From Tamarix chinensis (lineage: Eukaryota; Streptophyta; Magnoliopsida; Caryophyllales; Tamaricaceae), in assembly GCA_030549775.1 (NCBI GenBank), contig CM060174.1, forward strand, positions 19,186,193 to 19,250,192: a DNA stretch of 64,000 bases, written 5' to 3'. Below the pieces are notes generated by a model. It saw nothing but the letters and a program-made list of their open reading frames with translations, did no database searches and was not told where the DNA came from. Positions 46,891 to 57,849 of the stretch are shown here, in pieces. Positions within the stretch are counted from its first letter, which is position 1. Every line of letters starts with the position of its first letter. The position numbers and the translations under genes were made by a program.

Positions 46891-48859
46891 GGCCTTTAAG
46901 ACAATTTTTGGGTTATATGAGTGGTTAGTTATGCCATTTGGATTATCTAATGCTCCAAGTACTTTCATGCGACTTATGAACCATGTGTTTAGAAATTTTA
47001 TTAGGAAGTTTGTAGCTGTATATTTTGATGACATACGCATTTATAATAAATCTATGGAAGAACACTTGAAACATTTGAGGATCATTTTGGATGTGTTTAA
47101 GGAAGAGAAATTGTATGCTAATTTGGCTAAGTCAAGGTTTTTCTTATAAAGTGTAGTATTCTTGGGATTTGTAATTAGTAAGGATGGAATATCTGTTGAT
47201 AAGGATAAGGTTAAGGTAATATAAGAATGGCCTATACCTAGATTAGTGAGTGAAGTTAGAAGTTTACATGGATTGTGTTCTTTTTATCGTAGGTTTGTTA
47301 AGAATTTTAGTAGCTAAGCAGAACCTTTAACTGCAATTACAAAAAAAGAAAGTGGATTTAAATGGGAGTTAGAACAACAGAAAGCTTTTGAATCTCTTAA
47401 GGCAAAATTAATACAAGCTCCTGTATTAGTTCTTCCAAATTTTGAAAAGATGTTTGAATTGGATTGTGATGCTTCAGGTTTGGGAATTGGGGTTTTTCTT
47501 TCTCAAGAGGATAGACCCATAGATTATTTTAGTGAAAAGTTAAGTGGCAGTACTTTGAATTATTCTACTTATGAGAAAGAATTATTTGCTTTAGTAAGGG
47601 CTTTGGAAGTGTGGCAGCATTATTTGTGGCCTAAAGAATTTGTTATTAATACTGATCAAGAAGCTATAAAATATCTGAAAAATCAATCAAAGTTCAATAG
47701 AAGGCAGGGTAGATGGATAGAATTTATTGAGAGTTTCCCTTATGTGATTAAATATAAGAAAGGAGGTGATAATGTAGTTGCTGATGCATTATCTAGAAGA
47801 TATTTTTTATTGAATACAGTAGATCCAAATTTATTGGGGCTTTCTCATATTAAGACTTTATATGCTGAGGATCATGACTTTAAGGAATTATATAAAAATT
47901 GTGAAACTGCTGCCCAATGGAAATATTACCTTTTTGATGGATATTTGTTTAGGGAAAGTAGGCTTTGTGTACCTAATTGTTCATACAGAGGGTTATTAAT
48001 CCAAGAGGCACATAATGGTGGTTTAATGGCACATTTGGATTTTCAAAAGGCTTTAGATGTATTAATTGATTGTTTTTATTGGCCTCATATGAAAAAGGAT
48101 GTGTTAAAGTATTGTGTGAATTGTGTGGCTTGTAAACATGCTAAGTCCACTTCTCAACCATTTGGGTTGTATACACCATTACCAATTCCAACCCAGCCAT
48201 GGGCTGACATTTCTTTAGACTTTGTTTTATGATTACCTAGGACCAATAGGGCTAAGGATTCTATCATGGTTGTTGTAGATAGATTTAGTAAAATGGCACA
48301 TTTTATACCTTGTAATAAGACTAATGATGTTGTGACTATAGCAAACTAATTCTTTTCACATATAGTCAAATTATATGGGGTACTACGGATCATAGTATCT
48401 GATAGGGATGTTAAGTTTTTAAGTCATTTTTGGAAAGTATTATGGGATAAATTAGGGACTAAGATTTTATTTTTGACTACCTGTCATCCTCAAACTGATG
48501 GAAAAATAGAAGTAGTAAATAGGACTTTAGGTAACATGCTGAGAGCTGTAATTGAGAAAAATCTTAGACAATGGGAGGCTATATTACCACAGGTAGAATT
48601 TGCTTATAATAGGACTATAAATTCTACAAATAAGAAGAATCCTTTTGAAATTATGTATGGTTTTAATCCACTAACTCCTCTTGATTTGGTTCCTTTACCT
48701 AGTTCTGAGTTACATAATTTGGATGCTGAGTCTCGTGCAGAAAAGATGAAGAAATTACATGAATCTGTAAGTCAACAAATTAATAAAAGAGTTCAACAAA
48801 TGGCTGAGGTTGCCAATAAAAGAAGAAGGAAAACTGTTTTTCAACCTAGGGATTTAGGC
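46891..48859 (+). pseudogene. pol of element C, second part: reverse transcriptase end, RNase H and integrase
   Basis: Continues the reverse transcriptase exactly where 40690 left off: [19 protein letters not shown] and the catalytic YFDD at 47021-47032. Stops occur at about 47147, 47221 and 47315. RNase H is in the open frame 47450-48232 ([33 protein letters not shown]), which also contains the integrase HHCC zinc module ([12 protein letters not shown] near 48120) and the start of the core (DISLDFVL). A TGA at 48230 and a stop at about 48348 break the core. The second Asp (DRDVKF, about 48406) and the Glu (about 48508) are in the frame reading 48473-48907. That frame leaves element C homology at about 48859 (FQPRDL). 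Confidence 0.9.
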
Positions 48860-49450
48860 CCTTCTAAGGGTTTCGCCAACCAAGGAAGTGATGTGTTTTG
48901 GTTGTAAGAGCAAGCTTAGCCCAAGATTCATTGGGTCATAAGAGCTTTTGGATTGAGTTGGATAGGTTTCTTATTATCTTGCTTTGCAGGTGCAGCTTTT
49001 GCCCGTGCATAATGCTTTCCACATTTCTTAGTTGAGGAGGTATGTGTCGGATCCATCACACATCATTCAGTCAGAGACGATTGAGCTCGATGAGATGTTG
49101 ACTTACGAGGAGTGTCCGCTGAGGATTCTGGATTCTAAGAATCGGGAGACATGTTCAAAGATCATTCCACTCGTGAAGGTGTTGTGGTCACGCCATGGGG
49201 TAGAGGAGGCCACTTGGGAGTCCTAGGAGGAGATCAAGATGATGTATCTAAAGTTGTTCGCTTAGGTGTGTTGCACGGGTAACACCGCCTCTTTCAAGGA
49301 GGTAGTAGGTAGTACCCTTTTTCTTGTGTATTAACCCTTAGTTATTGTAATCTTTTGTTGGATCGCTTAGCATTACTTATGTTTTAAACTTACAATAATG
49401 TATTTCTTTTGTGGACTTCGAGGATGAAGTCTCTTTTAAGGGGGTAGTGT
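48860..49450 (+). mobile_element. 3' end of a Del/Tekay-like gypsy element, fused to element C
   Basis: After a join in the middle of the integrase C-terminus, the sequence changes to a different element. 48988-49260 encodes the last integrase part and a chromodomain: LRRYVSDPSH, LTYEECPLRILDSKNRE, IPLVKVLWSRHGVEEATWES, with stops at about 49030 (before LRRY) and at 49224. Del/Tekay elements end with just this block. It is followed by an untranslated stretch with GGACTTCGAGGATGAAGT, a polypurine tract (49433-49450) and an LTR start at 49451. The part 48860-48987 is not recognised. Confidence 0.8.
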
Positions 49451-51777
49451 TGTAATATTTCATCCTAAAATTCTTCAAATTGTATTTAGAATTATGCTGA
49501 TATAAAAGAAAAGAGTTTTGGTTTTGAAATGGGCATAAAATTCTACTAAAAATATGAATTTTAGGCATACTGATTAGCTGGTGTGCTGGGGAAATTTATA
49601 TTCTTGTCCTTAACAAACCAGTTGACTAGTTTACCCAAACTGATCGATCGGTTTGCCTACAATTTCATATCCATTTCTAATTTTGATTCATAATTTTCTC
49701 TAAGGATTATGACAACTTCCAATTTGAGTTCAATCATACTAATAAGCATGTTTTAGTGCTCTCGTATTAGTTTCACATTAATTAGATCATTATATGATTT
49801 TAATTAGCAAAATTTTCCCAAAAAGCTACTTTTGGAGGCAAGCCTCCATTTTTCCTTCTCCCTCACCTCTTTCTCTCTCTCCTAGCAGATGGGGCTGCAA
49901 TTTTTGACTTTGTGCACCCTTCCTTGACTTTTCAACCCACTATCATGCTCATATCTTACTACACTCAACCCCCACCACTCCATCAAATCAACCCTCACTT
50001 CTTAGCTTGCCCACACTCAACCTCACCAGTCTCATCCCTCCTTTTCCTAAGAATGTCAACCAGCCTGCTCCTGTACTTCTCATTTTTTGATCCATTGTCA
50101 TTTTCTGAAATACCCCAAAAATCCTAGTTTAGGAATTATGGCAAAATAATGATTTATTAGGAAAATTTAGAAAATAAATTATTTTATTAAATAAAGAGGA
50201 AATTAATTGAGAAAAGTAAAGAGAAAATAATAAATAAATTCTTTAAAAAATTTGGACATTTTACTAATTAAAATGGAAGTTAAGAAAAATTTATCCAAAA
50301 TAGCCCAATTAATCTAAAAATAAATTTAACTATTATACTTAAAATAATTATTATTAAAATTAAATATCTAACTTAAATATACAAAAAAATACCAAAATAC
50401 CCAACCCACATATTTTCCCTTTCTTTTTTCTTTTCTTTTCTTTCTTCTTCTTTCTCTTTTTTTTTCTTTTTCCTCCCCCGACCTGGGCCAACCCGTTGCG
50501 CGGCCCAGCTCCCCTGTGCAGCCCAGGCCCGCGCCGCTCCCCCCTTTCTTTTTTCTTCCTTCCCGGCCGGTCCGGTTCTCTTTTTCTTTTCTTCTTTTTC
50601 TCCCTGAGATGCCCAATCCCGATATCTTCTTCTTCCCTGAGGCGTGGCGGCGACCGAGGAGCTGCAACCCAGCACTCCGCCGGCCACCGTCCTCCCTTTC
50701 CTCTCCCGTCGTTTTCTTTCACTAGTTCAGCCCCATCCGACCCTTTTCCCCTCTCCCAAGCACCCTTCCCTTTCCCTTTCCCTCTTCCCTCGAGCTTGCT
50801 ATCCTGGCATGGCAATGCCGCCTCGACTACCACCACAGGCGGCATGCCTGGCATCTGCACCCCCTTGTCTTCATCTCCTTATCTTTGCCCAGCCAATCGA
50901 TCTATATATATACCCCATAGCTTGCCTTAATTCGAATTTTGATTTCGAAACCCCAGAATCAACCATTCTCGCCGCCGCCCCATTAGACGAGCCGTCCACC
51001 ACCGTCGCCTATCGTCGACGGCCAAAACACCCCCAAAACCACTCCTTGCACCACCCTCTACCTAACCAAACCCTCCTCGTCCCTCGATTTTCCCTGCACG
51101 AGCGATCCCGGCCGTGCAAAACTGCCAACCCAATCAACATATTTTCACCTCTCGCCGCCCCTCGCGCCGCCTTCTGCCGCCACCGTCGCCGCAACCAGCA
51201 CCTTCTCCACCCTCCAAAACACCCAGGGAACCTTCCCCTACCTTCCCATACCATCATCTCCCCCTGCCTCCCTCTCCTTTTCCTCCCCCATCTTCCACTA
51301 CCTTTGGCTGCCACACCAACCACCGTGCGCCGCCACTCCCAGCTGCACCACCACCTTCATTCCACCCCTCTTCACCTATTGCACCTTCCTCCACCTCAAA
51401 CACCCCTTCACTCCCTCTCTCTTAGCCTACATACCCATTTTTCCCCTCTTTTCCTCCTCCACCGCCGCCGCCGTCGCCGCCACGCGCCGCCGCCGGTTCC
51501 ACCACTAACCTTAGGTGGTGCTCCAACTTCCCCAGCCCCTAAACTATTTTCTATAAGTGTTAATAATTTTATTTAATATTAATGGTATTATCCTTAATAT
51601 TACTATTATTATTCTTATTATTATTATTAGTTTGTATTATCATTGTTAATATTATTATTATTATTACCATTTTAATATCATTATGTATCACCCTTATTTC
51701 CTAACCTAATTTCAGAAAATACTTATAACTAGGGTATGTTATCTAAAAAGGCTACAACTTTAACATTAAAATGGTTA

Positions 51778-51780
51778 TCC

Positions 51781-51838
<58 letters not shown>

Positions 51839-51877
51839 CATTATTATTATCATTATTATTATTATTATTATTAACGC

Positions 51878-51922
<45 letters not shown>

Positions 51923-52170
51923 CACTACTTAACCCTAACTTTTTATTTTTATTATTATTATTGGTATTATTACTATTGATATTACCATTATCATTATCAT
52001 TATTTCCTTGCTAGTATGGTTAATACTAACCTTGTCCATTATCACTCTTATTTATTAATATAAATATTTGGACCTTTGTATTACTATTATCATTATGGTT
52101 ACTATTATCATTGTTATTGTTATTATTATTGTACTTAACATTCTTATCATCATCATCATCATCATCATCA

Positions 52171-52223
<53 letters not shown>

Positions 52224-52225
52224 TA
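51778..52225. repeat. (TTA)n/(CAT)n microsatellites in LTR copy d
   Basis: Long TTA runs at about 51781-51838 and 51890-51920, and a CAT run followed by a TTA run at 52147-52222. They lie at the same LTR position as the microsatellites of copy a. Confidence 0.9.
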
Positions 52226-53984
52226 GACCAAAGTTGGAGTATTATCATTTTGTCGTTAAAAAGGAAGAATACCTAAGCCTTAGTATTTTACTGCTTAATA
52301 TTAGAATATCATTAATATATTATTCCTAATGCCTTTAGCACTAACATTGTTAATATGGTATCATTATTAGTTATTACTATTATTATTGTTATTATTTTAT
52401 TACTATTATTGTGACAAAAACATTTGAACCCTTATATTATCATTATTCAAAATACAACTTTTATCATTATTATTTTTAGGAATAATTGTACTTCGTTGGT
52501 ATCGTAATTATTATATTATTATTTTAATCCTAATACTATTATTAGACTTAGCCTTAAAAATGCCAGGGTTTCTATCACTATAAGCATTAGCATCACTATT
52601 ATTATTATTATTGTCATTATTTTGCTATAACTAGTATTAGTACTATTATTATAAGAATAAAGCTATTAGGTTTAATACTATAAGTATGGCATTAAATATT
52701 TAAAATAAGCATATTTTGGCTAGTAATATCTAGTGGGCTAACTTGAAGATAAAAACCCTAGTTTTCACGTATAATACTCCCTTTAATAATAACAATCCTA
52801 ATCTTAGACTAAAATAAGGAGTAATGGTACTTTTGGTAGGAGAGAAACTAATCCTTAGTACTTTCCTTTTATAGGTGAATCAAACCAAAATCCTAAGGAG
52901 TTGTAGGAGCGTGCTCCAAGCCCGACGTCACTTTAGGTAAGGACGTAACTAAGGCTGCCTGTGTGTTATGTGTTTTACTTGCCTTGGATTCCTTGTATGA
53001 TTTATATGTTCTATATGTTATCTGGTTTTATTGTGTAGCGCAGCTTGGAACCGAGGTATGTTCTCGTGCTCTTATCTAGTATGTGTTAATATGGATATGC
53101 TGCAAATATGATGTGATGGGATGTGACCCTTAGAACATGCATGCTAGGTTATTTGATGAGGTGTTGTGGAATGGGGACATGAAAGAGGAAAATGAGAAAT
53201 TAAGATAACCAAGGGGAAGTAAGTTGGCTAACGTAGGTAAGGATGACCTAGGTAATCTGTGATCCATGATTGGACAAGAAAAGGGAATTTAAATAAAATG
53301 GAAGAGTGGGAGAAACTAAGGTTACATGGGAGGAACTAGGGTTTGCATGGAAATAATAGGGTTTGGCATGGTAGAGATCAAGGGGTTTGCATGGGGAGGT
53401 TAAGGTCTGCATGGGGGCGAACCTTACGTATGGAAAGTTACTTTGGGATGTGGGGAAGGCAATGAAAGGTCTGTTTGGGAGTATGGAGGCTCGAGGTGAA
53501 AAATAGTATGTAGGATAATATAAGGGTACCTAGGGATCGACCAAGGTTTGGGGAGGAAACCCTAAATTGAGAATGTGGAAAAAGAAAAAGAAAATAATAA
53601 AAATAAACGAGGAGGAGCGAGATATGAGGGAAGAGTTGAGTGTGAGGGAGGCGTTATAGTATTGTGGGTTGTGGGAGGCAGGAAAGGAAGGGCCACATAG
53701 GCCCAGATTAGGGTTTCTGGTGAAAACCCTAGGGTAAGGTGGTGAGTAGACCTTGGGGTATAAGGTGGTGGGCCCTGACCCACACACTTAGAAGTTGGGT
53801 TCCCGGTGTGGGAAAGTGGGTTATGGGAAGGATGTCGAAGCAAGTTAGGAGGTTCAAAATATGGGGGAGGCCCTCCTAGGAGGATAAGTGCTGGTATAGC
53901 TAGCCATGCATGTCAAGGGTGAAAATCTTTTGAATAAGATATGTTAAGACACTAATCACTTACAGAGAAAGATGTTGAGCCGGA

Positions 53985-54310
53985 CCCAGACCGGTCCACC
54001 GGCAAATAATAGTGGCAGGGTATGTTACCCTCGTGACCAGTCCACCGGCTAAAATAGTGGCAGGGTATGGCCCTCGTGACCGTTCCACCGGCTATAATAG
54101 TGGGGGATTCCGTGTTCAACAAACCAATCATAATAATGATAAGACATGGGAAAGATACGAATATTTACAGTGAAACACCTTGTGAGTCGGGGCCAAACCG
54201 GTCCACCGGCAAATAATCGTGGCAGGGTATGTTACCCTCGTGACCGGTCCACCGGCTAAAATAGTGCCAGGGCATGGCCCTCGTGACCGTTCCACCGGCT
54301 ACAATAGTGG
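53985..54310 (+). repeat. TCCACCGG-CTATAATAGTGG repeat block, copy d
   Basis: Six units in two groups of three, separated by about 100 bp. Each unit carries GGTCCACCGG or GTTCCACCGG, A/T-rich TAATAGTGG, and GGCAGGGTATG..CCCTCGTGACC. The two groups are near copies, a higher-order duplication of about 200 bp. Confidence 0.85.
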
Positions 54311-55296
54311 GGTTCCCGTACTCACATGGATTGATAAAGACTATGATGTGGATTGATTATAATTATCAGAGATCTAATGAAAAAGTTATCTGGTTCATAA
54401 TCGGTATTGTTTATCTGTGTTATTGCATGCTATCTACGTAATCATGCCATATCTGCTATGTCATGTATCTCTGTGTATGTTGGCCTTAGTGCATCTGTTA
54501 CCTTACTCAGTACGTAGCGTACTGATCACCCATTTCATGGGTGCTGCTCATTCGCACGAGCAGAAGACCCATCTGAGCTTGTGTAGGTAGGGGATGATAT
54601 CTTCAATGCCTACGACACTTATGAGGCATCTGGTGGGGCTGAGTGTTGAGCCTAAACCTGACTTGGGGATCGAGAGTGACTCGGCCGGACTCTCTTTCTT
54701 TTAATGGACCTTGTATTATCATAATTTAGTTGTGTCTTCGTACTATGCTTTATGTTTTGAAAAACTCTAGTCACGTACTCTTTGGTTTGTAATCCTAAAT
54801 CGCACTCTGATTTCTGTATGACTTGTGTTTTATTAATGATTCGTGTTTAATGATAACTTTATTTAGCCTTAGCACTTAGTACTGGAACTGTAGGAGTGAA
54901 CCGATCTAGTACTAAGTGTGGCGGTAATGCCCCCGAGTTTACGGTTTTATCCTTTAGCTTCTCTAAACCCTTTTAATTAAAAGAAATTTTTCAGTAGTAA
55001 ATTTGGGGGTGTTACATATTCTTACTCTCTTCTCCCTTCTCCTTGTAAAAATTTCACTAAGTGTTGAGCACCCTTCTATTTTCCTCTCTTCTTTCTTCTA
55101 CTAAGAAAAATAGAGGTTCTATCTAATTTTATCCTTTAAATTGTGCAAGAATTATGTTCATTTCTCTTCTTCTAATATTAGGTTTAGTTCTCTCTTGCTT
55201 TCCTTAAGGAAAGAAGAATTAAGGTTGAGAAAAGTTGGAGATTGCAGCTTCTTTTTTAACACCCTATTTTGAGATAAAGGTGATGTTTTTTGTTTC

Positions 55297-55320
55297 TTCT
55301 TCTTCTTCTTCTTCTTCTTC

Positions 55321-55373
<53 letters not shown>
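55297..55373. repeat. (TTC)n(TTA)n compound microsatellite
   Basis: About eight TTC units followed by about seventeen TTA units within the Del/Tekay-like LTR; the open frames across it are not genes. Confidence 0.9.
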
Positions 55374-57849
55374 TTCTTGGTTTTAATGAAGTTTGGAAAG
55401 AGCATTTTAATGGTTTTCACTTTGATTCTCTTAGGAATCGAAGTTCTGCTCGATAAGCCATCCAATAGGAGTTTTGTGCTAGAAGAATTGCTTCAAGGTA
55501 AGACATTCTTATCTTTAACATAATTAGGTTCTTGTGGTATGTTAGGGCTTCATATGTTAGTGCTTATATGAGTATGATCTAATTGTGTTCCATGTTATCA
55601 GCATGTGTTTTAATCCTTCTCAAGTAAGTGTTGTTGAGATTTTCTTATTTTAAGCATAAAAAGGATTGTTGAGCATGAGTTGTTTAAGTGTGTACACAAC
55701 CTTGTATCCATGTGATTCTATGAGGGAACATGTATTTTTATGTGTGTTTTGATATAATAGCATGCCAGGATTAATATGGTAAAGTGTGGTAAATTTTGGT
55801 GTGTGTTTCACAAGTTTGGGTTGTGTTTTATCCAAACTAGTCCAATGGTTTGAGCTTTTGATCGATTAGTCACGAGATCAATCAATTGGTTTAGTAAACC
55901 AGTCAACTAGTTTCGATGAACGATCGATCAGTTGGTCAAACCTATTGATTGGTGTCCCTGCAAACAACCGGTTAGACCAAACCGGTTAACTGGTTACTAT
56001 GACCAGTCGATTGGTTAGTCAAAAACATCGATTGTTTTTTCTGTAGGCCAAAATAGGTTGGTCTCTACTTAGACCCTTTGACCGGTTAGGCCAAACCAAT
56101 CGATCGGTTAATATTAAAAGTTGATCGATGAGGTAAACTGGTCAACTAGTACTTTAGTTTTATTTTTATTTAAGGTTTGGTACGACTAGACCAATTGAAA
56201 GGTTTGAAGGATCAATCAACTAGTTGAGCTGAAAACCAACTAATTTGTTATAATTTGTTATGTATCTCTTGGGCATTTCGTGTTGATTCTTCCATGTATT
56301 TGGAACATTTTAATTATCATTTCAACTCTAATTAACCTAGTTTAATATGAACCACTATGATGGTATTTGAGGCTTGATTTTTGGTTAAGTTTGGTGTTAT
56401 CTCCAACCACCCAATTGGTGGCTTTTATGCTTTATGTTGAGTTTGGTATCTTCAGTAAACACCTAATTAGCAGCTTTAATGTCTTGTGATGTGTTCAATG
56501 TTATCACTTGGAAGCACCCAATTTGGTTATGCGTGTACTTTGTTGTGATTTGTGACATCACTTATACATAAATTAATGGTTTAAGATATCGTTCGAGCCT
56601 TTTTCTCTGGCTCTCAGGGTAGTTGTCGAGAGTTAATAGGCTAGTTGCCCTTGGTTTAGATTCTTTCACTCGGTATCTATTTCCTTCTCCACCGGGTTGT
56701 AGTCAGTAGGGCGTATGCATATATCTTTGAGATATAGAATTATACTATGGCAAGCTGACATGGCATCAATGTCTAGTACGGGTGGGTGAGGTATCCTAGT
56801 ACAAGCCCCTTGGAACTTCATATTATCCATTTCTTAGGCAGGTGTGGTATCCCTAGCGGCGAAGACATTCAAGGTCTGGTGGGTGAGGTATCTTAGTACA
56901 AGCCCCGATGGTGTGCTTTGACCATGGGTGTGGTATTTCAATTTATGGCAGGTACACTCAATGTGTGGTGGGTGTGGTATCGCCGAAGAAAGCCTCTTCA
57001 ATGTATCCTAACCTTATGTTACGGGTTTGGTATCCCATTATGGTTATCTTGTGCTGCCATGACTTTTGTTCATGGTGGAGAACTTGGTTTAGTCGAACAA
57101 ACTATCTTACTCACCAGAACTTGTGTGGTCACTAAAGGAAGAATTCTAATATGGTTTACATTTTATGCATCGCATATATTACTGTATTTCTATACATTCG
57201 TGATTTCCATGCAAGTATGATCTTTTTTACCTGAGTTGAATTGATATAATATCATCATGCTATTATGTGACTTCAATGTGTTGTATGAACCTTACCATGT
57301 TTTAGGTAGTATATTTTATCAATATTTCACTATACTAATACTACACTTGTGTGGTCACTATGATGATCCTAATTATAGTTCATGGAGCAAAGGAAGATTT
57401 ATAGGGTTATAACTCTCGATTAGAGTATGTTGAGGGTGATGATATAGGTAATTAGTGGGTTATTGCTTGGGGTTTGAGGTTTAAGATTGTTCCTAAGAGT
57501 TAGGCTAACTAGTTATTAGTATTTTACCCACTATATTAGGATGTTTTTGTATTTTCAATTATTTAAACTCTTATTTCAGATTCTTGTATTTGATTTTTTT
57601 TAAAACTATCATGTTCATCCCATCTATGATATGGTTCCGGTCTTTACTTCCTTGTATTATCACATTATTATTATGATCATGCATTCTTTGTTCCTTGTTC
57701 CATTTTGTCTTACATTAGGCATAGGTTAGGTGATTATCACACCTCTCTCATGGTTGATGTGATGGTAACATTCCCCGGTTTTATTTTTCAATCACTTTTA
57801 CATTGTCTTAAAAGTGAACTTTTTTTATTCAAAAATTAGGGTTGTTATA

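Larger units (their letters stand above)
36674..48859 (+). mobile_element. Element C: Ty3/gypsy element with nested insertion, 3' end missing
   Basis: 5' LTR (36674-37563), a perfect primer-binding site, gag, protease, reverse transcriptase, RNase H and integrase in the Ty3/gypsy order. The reverse transcriptase is interrupted by the gag-only element at 40691-46885. Sequence homologous to integrase stops at about 48859, where an unrelated chromodomain-bearing 3' end follows; element C's own 3' LTR is absent. It carries several stops, so it is inactive. Confidence 0.9.
50106..55016 (+). mobile_element. Probable solo family-1 LTR, copy d (4911 bp)
   Basis: Begins TGAAATACCCCAAAAATCC (variant of TGTAATCCCCCAAAAATT) and ends AATTTGGGGGTGTTACA. 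Flanks are TTTTC on the left and TATTC on the right, four of five identical, consistent with a worn 5-bp duplication. There is no internal domain or second LTR. Contents in order: AT-rich start, pyrimidine- and CCG-rich part (50400-51540), TTA microsatellites (51600-52230), GTAGGAGCGTGCTCCAAG (52901), short AGGGTTT arrays (53330-53410), TCCACCGG blocks (53985-54310), a GTGCTGCTCATTCGCACGAGCAG hairpin (54541) and the stem-loop (54873-54918). Solo LTRs arise by recombination between the two LTRs of an element. Confidence 0.8.
49451..57849 (+). mobile_element. 3' LTR of the Del/Tekay-like element, interrupted by a solo LTR
   Basis: Starts TGTAATATTTCATCC after the polypurine tract and appears to end GGTTGTTATA at 57849, preceded by GGTAACATTCCCCGGTTTTATTTTT, which parallels the family-1 end. 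Without the inserted family-1 LTR (50106-55016 plus one duplication) it is about 3.5 kb. It contains a (TTC)n(TTA)n microsatellite (55297-55373), a cluster of CGATCGGTT/AACCGGTT phrases (55850-56240 and 49610-49660), and GGTGGGTGTGGTATC-like repeats (56780-57010). The 3' boundary rests on sequence style alone. Confidence 0.55.

Noticed and set aside
50644..51576. 310-codon proline/histidine-rich frame as a gene
   Set aside because: Same composition effect in LTR copy d; no domain motifs, no start context or promoter of its own.
53985..54310. CRISPR-like array
   Set aside because: Repeat units and the sequence between them are both repeated and degenerate, in a plant genome and inside an LTR.
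56908..57220. Overlapping 75- and 100-codon frames as a small gene
   Set aside because: They lie in the repeated GGTATC part of an LTR and show no known motif.
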